From NCBI GenBank assembly GCA_020465985.1, contig JAANYP010003248.1:2022501-2086500 (forward strand): a DNA stretch of 64,000 nucleotides, in the 5' to 3' direction. Source of the DNA: Centrapalus pauciflorus (taxonomy: Eukaryota > Streptophyta > Magnoliopsida > Asterales > Asteraceae). The first letter of the stretch is position 1; each line of letters begins with the position of its first letter. Positions 24,661-39,019 of the stretch are shown here, in pieces. The translations under genes and the position numbers were made by a program. Below the pieces are notes generated by a model, which did no database searches, had not been told where the DNA came from, and worked only from the letters and a program-made list of their open reading frames with translations.

Positions 24661-25100
24661 TGGTTTTTTGAAACGAGGATTTTATTTTTTTGCTAATAAT
24701 GAGCAAAGAGAAAGACAACATTATATTATATTCGACATTGCTTATAAAAATTATAATTAATTAAAGAAACAGATTTTTGGTTGTAGTAAACTGTAAGATC
24801 TATCTAGCAATATATAATAATATTATATAACATACAAAGAGAAACATTGGAATCATCACCCTCTTTAAAAAACTAATAATACCCCATTCATGCCAAATTG
24901 CCAACACAAGAATACACATACAAATTAAAAAACTTGTCTTTCATGTGTATGTTGGGTCATCTACCATACTCAGTTGACATGGGAGTGGGAACCCCACAAA
25001 TCAATTTAGGGAAACATGCATCACACTAGAGACAATTGGAGCAGTTTACAAGATGGATGGGTTACGTACTCTTTTATATATATATATAATATAATATATA

Positions 25101-25290
25101 GGGGTGGGTTCAATGTAGAACCGAAGAACATTGGAGAACCACAATGCATCGCTCGAAAATCGTAATGCATCACACGGGAAGTCGATGCATCGCGAGGAAA
25201 TAATGATGCATCACGCGGGAATTGTGATGCATTTGCGGTGATGCATGGAAGTTCTTCGATCCATGGAGGTTCTCCATTGAACCCGCATCT
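25101..25290. mobile_element. Degenerate copy A of the TA-embedded MITE
   Basis: Starts GGGGTGGGTTCAATGTAGAACC after a TA-rich stretch and ends GGTTCTCCATTGAACCCGCATC before (GT)n. About nine internal repeats of ATGCAT with GCG/CGCGGGAA-type linkers recur every ~20 bp. It is the same family as the units at 25627-28404 but in inverse internal order and diverged. Confidence 0.65.
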
Positions 25291-25307
25291 ATGTGTGTGT
25301 GTGTGTA

Positions 25308-28404
<3,097 letters not shown>

Positions 28405-30397
28405 TTTAATTCTAATCAACAACCTTTGTCCATGTATTCTTATATAATATATAGTTTGTATATGTCCCATATATAAGATGTTCGATAGGCTTAGTGAGCC
28501 AAAATTGTATTTAATGGAAAATACTGTAAATAAAAATGCATGGTACAAGACTCTTGTGGTTTTATAAATTTATATCAGTGGCTAAGGGGGCTGAGAAAAA
28601 TAAGATATTAGGATGGTTTCGATCAATTACCACAATCGATAAAATGGATGTCTTAATACGATGATTACACGTGATGCTTGAATAAAAGATTCTAAAAAAT
28701 GTCACATAGTAAACGGTTTTATGTATCAATATCGGCCAACAGAATTAACAAAAGAAGAGACAAGAAAGGTTTAAGATGCCAAAAACATCAACGTCATGAG
28801 TTGTTTGTTTTGATTGTAACTTCACCCTTTTAATATTTTTACCAAGTCTCTTTCTCACACAATAAATAGCTAGCTATGATATGCCTATTCTCATGCTGCC
28901 ACATGGATCAATTGTTTGTTTCAGTTAATGGCGCAATAAACTATATACCAATATGGGTCTAAGGTTTTAATGAGATCCAATGGAAAGCCAAAGGTGATCT
29001 AAATCTACTACGGTCCTTGTTATTGATGTGTGTGTTTACCAAGTCGATGATTTAGTGTATTTGAGTGGTTGCATCACTTGTGAATAAATCTATTAGTTAC
29101 ATGGCGACCATCTACGATGGCTTCCACAACAATCATAAGTCGTTTCGGTTGTATGCCATGAGGTCCCTATGAACAAGGGGACAAATGAATCATTGCTTCT
29201 GGGCGCAGGCAACCTTCAACTATCTATCCCATAAAAAATACCATTAATAATTATATTTGAAAAGAGAAATTTTAAAAAAAGACCCAAAATCATAAGATTT
29301 TGAACAATTAAACCTCAAACCATCTTATAACGATCAAGTATTTGTATTTGTAACAAGCGATTTAGTTATCTAGTCTCAGCTCATTGATATGTTAGAGATT
29401 AAACATGAGATAAAACCTGAAAGTAGCCTAGTGAAGCAGATTAAAAGGTCCAAACTATAAAATTATGATCCGGTCATAAATATTCGTTTTTATTTTTATT
29501 TTTTAACCTGTACGATCCATTAGTTGGTTTTGCTCATCCCATTGTGATCAAAATTTTAAACATAATGGCCAGATGGGTAAATTTGTTGATTTTGCCACCT
29601 CTATATATCATGGGATCTTTCTTTACTAGACTGTTGTTGTAACAAACAGAAAATATACAAATAGATAAAGAAGAAAGAAAATCAAAATACAGAGCATGGG
29701 AGTAAGTGAATAAAGGACAAAGATAACCAAAACGAAAAGGATACAATCAACATTATACAACCATTTCATTATTTTCATTGCAAATCATGTGGCAAAGCTC
29801 TTATATACTCAACCTGCTAGTGTAGTTTCTATGTAGTTTGCAATCGAGTTAGGTGTGGCTTCTCTTGGTCAGCATCCTGGGTTATTGGCTTTGATGGAAA
29901 ATGATCTTTTCCATGCTTCAATGTAATTTGGCTTGTCCTTATTCCATTAATTGTTTCTACTGCATGTAGCATTGGTTTGGAACTTTGGATCTATATAGTT
30001 TTCTCCGAATTAACTCAAGCTACAACTGGAAGCATTCTTTTCTTCTATGATTATGAGGATTGCATAAAACTAGCATGGAGCTAAGTGATAACCAAATAAA
30101 CTATTCAACATTTCTTTTAACATATAAATGCTAAATGAAAGATTAATTAATGTTATTATCTACATAATTATTCGAACTATAAAAATTATATGACTTTTAA
30201 GACTAAAACTTAAAAAAATTTCAGACATACATGTAAAGAAAATTATGAAACTATTTATTTTGTCACACTTTTAAGTATAACTGGTTTAAACTGCGAGTAA
30301 TCCTACCATATTACCATAATTAATATAATTTCACAATGAATTTTGGACTGCGTTATTTGTATGTTCTAGAAATAGTATACCAAAAGATTAAAACAAC
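28405..30397. other. Intergenic, nothing recognised
   Basis: AT-rich DNA with no gene, no clear terminal repeats and no long tandem repeat that I could identify. Confidence 0.5.
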
Positions 30398-30470
30398 GGG
30401 GATGTAGCTCAAATGGTAGAGCGCTCGCTTTGCATGCGAGAGGCACGGGGTTCGATCCCCCGCATCTCCA
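30398..30470 (+). tRNA. tRNA-Ala (anticodon TGC)
   Basis: 73 bp, GGGGATGTAGCTC to the discriminator A after CATCTCC. The acceptor stem pairs fully with a G3:U70 wobble, the alanine identity element. The anticodon loop TTTGCAT gives TGC. A box TAGCTCAAATGG and B box GGTTCGATCC are intact; no intron. A CAA motif lies just upstream, as in plant tRNA genes, and a T-run follows about 15 bp downstream. The CCA end is not encoded. Confidence 0.97.
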
Positions 30471-32572
30471 TTTCTTTATATTTTTACATTTTAAGTTCCA
30501 ACGTCTTCCATTCCTATTCGAATCAACAATTTGATTTTAGTCCTTCCCGAATTAATAATTTGATTATTTTATTAACTAGCTTATGATAATTTTTAAAAAA
30601 TAATTTGTTATATAATATGTGTGTAAACCTAAATTAAACCATATAAATATTAGTTATATTATAAATTATAAAATAATACAAGAAAAATATGTTTTTAGAA
30701 ATACATGAATAGCATTCTTTTAAATTTTTTACTTATCAATATTTATTTAGAGTTAATTTTATATATATTTAATTTAAATTAACAAAATTATAAAAAAACA
30801 ACGATTTACTAAAAACGCGTCACACGGTAATTTTTATTCAACTTTATTTATATATAAAGATTAATCTTATAATTTATATTTTTCATTAACATATTTGATA
30901 AATACTACTTTATATTTTATTACAGTAAACAAAACATGTTATGACATTTGTTTTTTATTAATATTGTTTTTTTCTTTTGAAATATAATACTATTTATTTA
31001 ATATTTTTTAATATATTTATATATTTTTAATCGGTATAACTTAAGATTATTTTACTTTATAAACACTATTTGAAGTTTATGAATAGATTTTATAATGTTC
31101 CCCAAACTTATTTGCAGCCCGATTTACTTATGAATTCTTACAAAAACCATACTAAAACATATGTATATACTTTCCTAATCAAACTCCAACCACTAAACAT
31201 GTTAATTGGCAAATTTATAGCTATGAACTTACTTGAACCCTTACGAACAAGTTGAATAAGGATGGTGACAAATTGCAACTCAAACATAGCTCGAAACCTC
31301 GATTCTCGTTTGACACACACACACCTTTAAATTTCTGGTTTGGGAGTGCAGTTATGAACCAAGCAAGCATACAACTCGTTTATTTATATGTTTTCGTCTA
31401 AATGTCGGTTCGGTACCCAATATTCGATCCCGTTATCACAGATCTCAAGTTTATATAACCGGGCTCCAATTTATTCAACGAATAATTAAATTATAATTTT
31501 TTTATAAAACTTATTCAATTAATTAACTCGATTAACACTTAGTCTTTTCACGTGACAGTTGTACGTTTAACCAGATAATTGATCTAACTCGTACTAATAA
31601 ATTAAATGACAAATAAGATAACTTCATGTACCTTTCAAAATTAGGATGTTACAAAATATAATGTTATTTTATGATATTTGGCCAAAGTTTAATTACCCCA
31701 AAAGTAAAAAAAAATTAATAAAGTAGTTAAATTGAAAAATTACGTATCAATTCAGTAATTCACTATTCCTTTATTGCAAGCAAGTAGCCAAAGCCAAAGA
31801 GCTGATGAAAAAGCATCATACTTTCTTATTCCTGAAAGCATCTTTGTGAATGTTTGAATGAGTCTGGAAGTTTTCTTCCGATTATATAAGTTTTTGGATA
31901 TTTGTTTTTGTTTTATTCAAAATTATATGTGTTCTTTATTTGCTACCTGTTAAGTAGATAAAATAATTATTTCATCCAAAGATTTACTATTGAAAAAAAC
32001 AATGTCATTTTCTCATTTTAACGATTTAGTAACTGAACTTTTTTTCCTTTATGTTTAAGTTTTTGTACTATTTACCGGTTAATAACCGACCAAACAAGTC
32101 ATATATATACTTTAAATAAAGCAAAACATATCAAATGATTTAAACAGTACAAAAAAGTTCGGTGACATAATTACAAAAACAATAATAATAAATGTTTTAA
32201 AATCTTAACCCTTAATGAATTAAAGACAAGGTTTAGAATGTAAGTTATTTTAATGATATAAATACGTTTAGATAATAAAAAAATATATAAATAAATAGAG
32301 TCATCCTTTAGTTTTATTATTTTGCATGCAATGTACAAACAAAAAAGCATTTGGGACAAATATATATTTTCTCAGGTATATGCAGTTGAATAGTGTATAT
32401 TTCTCCTTTGAACTTTCAAGTGTTCATTAAAAGATATTAGAAGAACACAATATCAAGCGGGGAATATTATTTAAGGAATATAAATAAATTCACAATGAAC
32501 TTGGGGCTGCGTTCTTCACTTCTTTGTATTTGTAGCGATGAAAATGGTAGTTTACCAGAAAATAACAAGAAT
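30471..32572. other. Intergenic between the two tRNA genes
   Basis: AT-rich and featureless. Only the last ~80 bp before the second tRNA resemble the DNA before the first tRNA (CACAATGAA then CTGCGTT, later TTTACCAGAAAATAACAA-like), showing that the tRNA moved with its upstream flank. Confidence 0.5.
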
Positions 32573-32645
32573 GGGGATGTAGCTCAAATGGTAGAGCGCT
32601 CGCTTTGCATGCGAGAGGCACGGGGTTCGATCCCCCGCATCTCCA
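32573..32645 (+). tRNA. tRNA-Ala (anticodon TGC), second copy
   Basis: Identical in all 73 bases to the copy at 30398, with the same G3:U70 pair and promoter boxes. TTTT follows at once and would stop RNA polymerase III. The upstream flank is a diverged duplicate of that of the first copy. Confidence 0.97.
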
Positions 32646-33604
32646 TTTTCTTTCCTCCAAACAACTCTTTCAAATAGTGACAAAACCTCTCTCGCAAACA
32701 GTGTATATATAAAAAAAAATAACAAACCCAAATTGAAAAATCAAAGTGTTTGGATTTGGATTTTTAGAAACCAAAATAATACGATTCAGTTTCCGTTTGG
32801 TTATTTAAAATTGAGTCAATTACTAAAACTTGTAACTACATTTTGATTTTTTACCATTTATAGCAATATTATTTATTTTTTGTCATCAATAATATCAATT
32901 TTTGTATTTTTTTAATATGAATAATATCAACTTTTGTGTTTTGTATTATTAATAACAATATTACTATAAATGTTAAAAATGTACAAAGTTGTTTCTATTT
33001 AACAATTAGCCCTTCAAAATTCATAAAACTGTTTCAAATAGTGACAAAACATTTAACAAACAGGTTAATGGATGGTCAAGATTGATTGTAAAGCAACGAG
33101 TGGCTATGATTTGAAATAAAATTAAGATTACTCGTGGTCAAAACTTATTAGAATCACATAAGTGTAAGATTATCGGAGAAGAAGAATCATGGATAGGAAT
33201 GAAACATGGTTTTTGGTTAGGGTTCGGAAGAGTTATTTTAGGTAGTGAATATAAGAAAATATTTTAAATTTTTTTAAATAATTTATTAATTTTAAATTGG
33301 ACATTTGAATATTATATGATGGTTTTAAAAGGAAATTGTTGCAGTTAGGAAGTTTAGAGGGATATGTACATGATTTATTTGTTATACAGGAATATATTTG
33401 AAATTATTATTATTATTTTCTTTTTCACCGACATGCTATGGTTAGTCTGTTTACAACGTGGACAGAGAAAGAAGTCAAAGTTGGTAAACGACGTCGTAAA
33501 GGGTCCAGCTTCAGCATATAGCCATCTATCTATACGACACGTTGTTTCCCCGTTGGTCTCTGGATCAAGATCTGAAAATACAACTTCTCAAATTACCACC
33601 AATC
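32646..33604. other. Intergenic and promoter of the PLDRP1-like gene
   Basis: AT-rich, no gene. The plus-strand leader of the next gene probably starts within about 33440-33540. GACGTCG-like sequence (ACGACGTCG near 33488) is a possible bZIP site. Confidence 0.4.
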
Positions 33605-36005
33605 ATGTCGTACTACCCCAAAGGTCACCACTACGAATCCGGCGACGATGTCGATGACTTTGACGACTACGATCCAACCCCATACGGTGGGGGCTATGAC
33701 ATCGCGCTCACCTATGGCCGCCCTCTCCCGCCCTCGGAGGATATATGCTATGCCTCCACCTCAACTTCATCTGGTGGCTTCGACTATGAAAGATCTAACT
33801 ACTCCTCCTATGCTCAGCCCTGTGCTTACGGCGAAGAAGCCCTTGACAATGAATATAAGAACTATGTTCGACGCAAGCCCCACCCTGGCCATCAGCCTGC
33901 TCCTGTGACCCATCAGTATGGTCAAGGTTACGGCGGTGGATCTGATTATGGTAGGCCTGAGGAGCCTTCTTCAGAGTATGGATCTGGATATGGCCGGAAG
34001 CATGAGGAGCCTACTTCAGAGTACGGATCTGGATATGGCCGGAGGCCTGAGGAACCTATTTCTGAGTATGGATCTGAATATAGTCGGAAACAGGAGCCGA
34101 CTTCTGAATATGGATCAGGATACGGCAGGAGGCAGGAGGAGCCGACTTCCGAATATGGATATGGGTATGGAAGGAGGCAGGAGGAGCCGACTTCCGAATA
34201 CGGATCAGGATACGGCAGGAGACAAGAGGAGCCGACTTCCGAATATGGATCTGGATACGGCCGGAGACAGGAGGAGCCGACCTCGGAATACGGATCTGGG
34301 TACGGGCGTAGGCTGGAGGAGCCGACCTCGGAATACGGATCTGGGTACGGGCGTAGGCAGGAGGAGCCGACCTCGGAATACGGATCTGGGTACGGGCGTA
34401 GGCAGGAGGAGCCAACTCCGGATTACGGATCTGGGTACGGGCGTAGGCAGGAAGAGCCGGTTTCGGAGTATGGATCGGGGTATGGGAGGAGGACTAATTA
34501 TGGGGAGGAGCAGACTGAAGAAAGGTATGGTGGCGCTCGGGAGGAAGAAGAATACCCCAGACCTAGCCAGGGAAGGCACGACGATGAAGAAGGTTATGGT
34601 GGCCGTAAGACATATGTAAGTATTAGCAAATTTAGCATCCCCTTTGCGTTGTGTCACCCTAGTCCATAGCTTTACGATTAGAGGTTTGCTCTGATCATAT
34701 CTTTATACCTGCGTTATTGTCATTTGTCTGTGCTTGACTTATGAATTAAGTGTATAATATAACTTACCTATTGATCTGAATTAGTTTAGAAACTTTAAGA
34801 TTAAATTGCAAATGATTTGTTGTGTGGCAAGGGGTTGGGGGTAAATCATTCATCTTGTTGTATGCTGGTTCAGTAGAGGACTTGTTTCAGTCACTTTAGC
34901 TCGGTCATTATCCATTAATGTAACTACTCTTTTTGGGGTTAGAAACTTAGAATGACAATTACAAGGGGTAATCCTATATTGATTTGTATCTCATGCTGTT
35001 AAGATCTGTACCCTTTCCACCTTTGAACAAAGCATGCCCTTTTACTAAAAGGATAATTGCATAAGAAGGGAATGTGGTCGGAGCTGATTTCAGCAACAAA
35101 TGAGATTAGCTCTCATAGAAAGGCAATGTACTTATAGTACATTTTAGAGAAGGTAATTTCTTGTTTTTAGTGACAGTTTTGACACTTTATAGCCCTTTAG
35201 TGACATTTTTATCATAAAAAGTAACCAAAGTTATCCTTTTCAAAATATTTTGTAAGTACATTATCTTTTTATGAAGGAAAATTTAGTTCATTACTGGAAA
35301 TCGAAATCAGCTCCAAACACTACCATTTTGTGCAATTGTTCCTTTACATAAGTTTTGTCCAACCACTTTACCAAACATGAGATGGTGTTTTAAGATATCA
35401 AAAGTTTTGTTCAAGAGACATGTTCTTGTTTTGTTGAACGAGCATTGTAGCATCAAACACTAGATGATTGTGGATCTCAAAATTTGTGGTACACTTGTGT
35501 CGTTTGTGTAAAAATGTTGTTACTTTCCTTTTTGAAAAAGCTTAGAAATTGAAGGAAGTTGGAATGTACAAACGAAATTTGATTAATGCCTCAAATGGGA
35601 AAAGTGTGTTGCTAATTCACTAATTCTTGAAATTTGAGGCAAGTTATTGCACTCTTCTCTCCTGTGGCTCACCTTAACATTAATACGTAGGACCAGATGG
35701 GAATTTCACAATACCAAAACAGAGCTTTTTTCTCTTAATAGAATAGTGGTGAAGCGTTAACATCAGCAACATATCATCTTTCACAGCATCCTCCCTGCAG
35801 GCATCTCACCCTCTGCCATTTTCAGCATAATTTTGTAGCAACAGAGAATTATGTGAAAATTTTAATGTTCATGCTGTTACTAGTGTTACCCATGCTTGAG
35901 ATAAGGATAATTTCAATGATTTTGCAGGGAGATGATGGGTCCGATGAGGATGATGAGAGGAGGCGTAGGCACCACCACCATCACCGCAAGCACTATGATG
36001 ATTAA
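33605..36005 (+). CDS. PLDRP1/At5g39570-like intrinsically disordered protein
   Basis: Two exons, 33605-34615 and 35928-36005, total 1,089 nt, 362 aa. It opens MSYYPKGHHYESGDDVDDFD then DYDPTPYGGGYDIALTYGR and LPPSEDICY, the hallmark start of the At5g39570 family (PLD-regulated protein 1, reported to bind phosphatidic acid). Residues 119-297 are twelve tandem units of EEPTSEYGSGYGRRQ, one of them a residue short. The tail, encoded by exon 2, is acidic then His/Arg-rich (GDDGSDEDDERRRR, HHHHHH-like). The whole protein is low complexity with no enzyme fold. Start: the first ATG with the family's own N-terminus. The intron is 1.3 kb. Function beyond the lipid link is inference. Confidence 0.88.
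33959..34495 (+). repeat. Twelve-copy 45-bp coding minisatellite
   Basis: Each 45-bp unit encodes EEPTSEYGSGYGRRQ with small changes (first units with KH, RP, KQ ends; the fourth lacks one Glu). Units 6-11 are closest to each other, pointing to recent slippage in the 3' half. Confidence 0.9.
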
Positions 36006-37004
36006 GATGGAAGTTGGTTGGCTGGGTTCATGCTTCTCCATAACTCTACTAGTAATAAATAAAGGAGTGGCATTTTAAACTTGTGATGTGGTCATGTGTA
36101 CCATTACTTACCATCACAAATAACTGGTTTCTGTCCTTTTACTTTTGTTGTGCTTGCATGTGTTCAAATGGTTTGGTTTGGTTTGGTTTTGTATAATAAA
36201 ATTTCCCAAACTTCTGGGCTTTGTGATATTGGCAATTCAAGTGTTCTTGGTCATCTTGCTTCAATCATGAAATGCATTGACAAATTCAAAATATTGCAGT
36301 CTCTTGGAGGATTATTTGTTTCAGATATTTGTAATTGAGTCAAGTTTTCATGGCATCATCTAAGGAATAATGTCATCGAAGAATGCACTTGGCAGGGTCA
36401 CCAAGAGTTTCTAACTCTTCAGGTTTTCTGTTCCTAAATTTGCCCTCTAAGATTGTCATAGTTCGTTGAAGACTGAAGGAGTATATGATCCGAGGTTGGT
36501 GGATGCCATGGTTATTCAAGGAAAGAAAGGATCATATCTAATGAAGAGTTCAAAAACTTGTTTTCATGTGCCATGATAAGGTGGAAATCATTCACTTTTT
36601 GATAAATAAATTAGAGGACAAAAAGTAGAAACGTAACAAACTATTAATAAATGTTCATCTTGTAAATCAAATTTTAAAATGCATCGTTTTAAATACAAAT
36701 TTGAAGATGAGGCTGAGGTTGATTGCAAGACTTCGATAACGAATGAAGTACATAACTTGTATAATCTTAAAAGCTTGCAAGGTATCATATAACTACATTT
36801 GTGTTTGATAAGATAAGTTCAGGTAAGAATCAATCACAGATGTGAGATTAAATTCATTCTCATATGAGTTTGGCAAAGCTACATGCAACAATCAAAACTT
36901 TTTCATTTTGGGCAACTGCTATTAAGTGTTGAAATTAAACATACTAAAAAGAAGGAAATAAAAGAAAAACATAAAAGATATGCTGAAGATTGTCAAGAGA
37001 ACTA
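36006..37004. other. Intergenic between convergent PLDRP1-like and p24 genes
   Basis: 3' UTR of the PLDRP1-like gene at the left (ends perhaps near 36200, AATAAAATTT signal at about 36196). No gene seen in the rest. Confidence 0.5.
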
Positions 37005-37100
37005 GGGGTTGTTTGTTTACTTCTTAATGGAATCATTAAAAAGTCATTCAAAGCTAAAATGACCTTTTAATGATTCCATTAAAAGGTAAACAAACAATGC
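37005..37100. mobile_element. 96-bp foldback MITE touching the p24 stop codon
   Basis: Arms GGTTGTTTGTTTACTTCTTA with ATGGAATCATTAAAAAG and the inverse of GCATTGTTTGTTTACCTTTT with AATGGAATCATTAAAAGG are almost complementary over about 38 bp. Flanked by CTA at 37002-37004 and CTA at 37101-37103, a 3-bp duplication as in Harbinger-type MITEs. The right CTA is the minus-strand TAG stop codon of the p24 gene. Confidence 0.7.
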
Positions 37101-38340
37101 CTAAATGAGCTTCTTCCTCTGAAAAAAAGTCTTCAAATGCCATAGCTGCAGGGCAGCCACTGATAAGCAAACTATAAGGGAGAAGAAACTGAACGTTGCC
37201 ATCTTCGAATTAGTTGATCTTATTAGATGTTGCATTATTTCCTCCCTACATTTTTTTTACAAACAAAATCAGAATTAACACCAGCTTCAAATGGCAGATG
37301 CCAATGTAAGCAGTAGCCTTTTGAGTGAAAGTCCGATGCTTACCGCTCACGTAGATTGAACATCTCTTCATGAACAGTGGTGGCCGAATCATACAATTTC
37401 TTCAACTCAAGTTCCATCATCTGTCAGTAATGATACAACAGTCCCGTGACATGTAAACGGATCACAATTAGAATGGAGAACACTGAAAACTACCGAGCCA
37501 AGTGGTTTGTGACATGATAACATATTTCTTCTTCTAGCTAGCTAGACCATCAATGTCTTGATGATATATATGTTTCAATGCTAGTTTCTTTGTTTGGAAT
37601 ATGTTTAGTTCAAAGGCATAGAATTTTGCTTTGATGAGTTGTATAAAACTCGGAGCTATCTCGAAAGCCACTCTGATGCGATGAAAAGGGAAAAAAAAAC
37701 TTACTTCAACCTGCCCTTTTTTAGCCACTTTAGCCCAATCTTTTGCAGCGAGGCCGGATTTCCACTCGAACTCAATTGACAGGGTTTTGTCTGGAGTTTG
37801 TTTAGCTGCCCAGAAACAGGCCATGTAATCACCAGCATCACCTGCAGTGAATGCGAAACTACCGGAATCTTTACGATCTGCATAGTGATAATTGTTCCCA
37901 AGCGGTGAAGTTACCTATACGACATAAGAACAATTCTCCAATTAAACCGAAGAAACATCTACAATAATACAACATTTTCACAGCCATTGGGCTTGCTAGA
38001 ACTAGTGTTTTTGAATGTAAAATGGAACATATTTATCGCATTGATTTCTCTGGTTTTTGAATATGTGCGTTCAGCTAGACTCTATAATTCCCAGTATAAA
38101 CACAGAATTGAAATTATGTACCCTGACAGTGATGCGATCGTTTTCCGGCAAAGCGTCGCTGCCTTTGACAGGGTTGACGATGCTGTACTTGCCGACGGTC
38201 ATGGCGTTGATTTTAATGTCTTCGGTTATGCATTTTGTGGCTCCAGTTTTTAAATCGAATCTCATCCCCTTCACCATTCCTCTTGATCCTGATCCTATCA
38301 CCACCACCATCATTATTGCTATGTTTCTCCATCTCCACAT
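37101..38340 (-). CDS. p24 family cargo receptor, delta subfamily
   Basis: Four exons: 38340-38122, 37914-37705, 37420-37344, 37245-37101, total 651 nt, 216 aa. A hydrophobic signal peptide covers about 1-25. The GOLD domain starts MRFDLKTGATKCITEDI, with TSPLGNNYHYADRKDSG and AGDYMACFW; Cys37 and Cys106 are the conserved disulfide pair. A coiled coil follows (MMELELKKLYDSATTVHEEM), then a single TM at about 184-206 and the tail FFQRKKLI. The tail has both the diphenylalanine and the KKxx COPI-binding signals, so the protein should cycle between ER and Golgi and help load COPII/COPI vesicles. It is full length. A MITE lies immediately after the stop. It is divergent from the first PHO1 gene, with about 680 bp between starts. 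Confidence 0.95.
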
Positions 38341-39019
38341 TCTTCAATTCTATATCAATTTTGGGGGAAATTTTATGATAATAACACCGACGAACCCTAG
38401 ATTTGGGAAAAGAAGCTCTTCGGTTTTGTTTGCTCCTTATTCCCCCCAACCCTTCTCCAAAATTAACGACCGATCAACCAACCGAATCTTACCACGGCGT
38501 CGTTTCACATAATACCAGGAATTTCCTTTTTATATTAATGGATTGAAAACTTTAATTAATTTTAGATATTTTAAAATCCATCCGATTTTAGAAAACCTTT
38601 TTTAATGATTAATTAATGTGCATAATTCAAGCCGCATCGCATGCATACCGAAATCGAAAAGAGAATCATGAAGCAAACTCGACAATTTTATGGATAATAA
38701 TAATACTCTAAAACTTAAACGATCCGATCATTCAATTTGACATGCTTCGAAATCGGTACTTGGATAATATATAAAACTAGTTGATCGATCAGATTCTATC
38801 TTTTGGTGGATTCTACGTGCTAACGAATTAATCGTTGGTGAAAGTGACAACTTGAAACAAATTTCCCAAAATGAAATCACTCAGATCTTCAGTTTTGTCT
38901 TCAGGTGACTGCACGGCGGTTCTACCAAGTCAGATGTTCAACTTACGGGTTTAAAAGGAAGCCAGGTTCATATGTTCTGGTTGATCGATGTATCCATCTT
39001 TTTGAATACTCGAGAAAGG
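38341..39019. promoter_or_regulatory. Shared region between divergent p24 and PHO1 genes
   Basis: 679 bp between start codons. A PHO1 leader may be spliced, as CTTCAG before GTGACTGC near 38904 looks like a splice site. No P1BS element (GNATATNC) was found here. Confidence 0.4.

Larger units (their letters stand above)
22552..25084. other. Intergenic, ERF promoter and MITE remnants
   Basis: The first few hundred bases are the ERF promoter (minus strand, TA-rich near 22590-22610). Several remnants share the phrase GGAATTAGAATTTAAATTTTAGTTATTA (also at about 20655 and 63637), a widespread MITE family. Two better bounded elements are listed separately. No gene is seen. Confidence 0.5.

Noticed and set aside
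32495..32677. Plus-strand open frame reading GDVAQMVERSLCMREARGS
   Set aside because: It is the translation of the tRNA-Ala gene at 32573-32645; this spurious protein is common in automatic annotations.
33918..34657. Long open frames in other frames and on the antisense strand of the PLDRP1-like gene
   Set aside because: They follow from the stop-free 45-bp repeat; only the MSYYPKG frame has family resemblance and a sensible exon structure.
37701..37901. Alternative frame through p24 exon 2
   Set aside because: The GOLD-domain frame with conserved AGDYMACFW and matching splice phases is clearly the real one.
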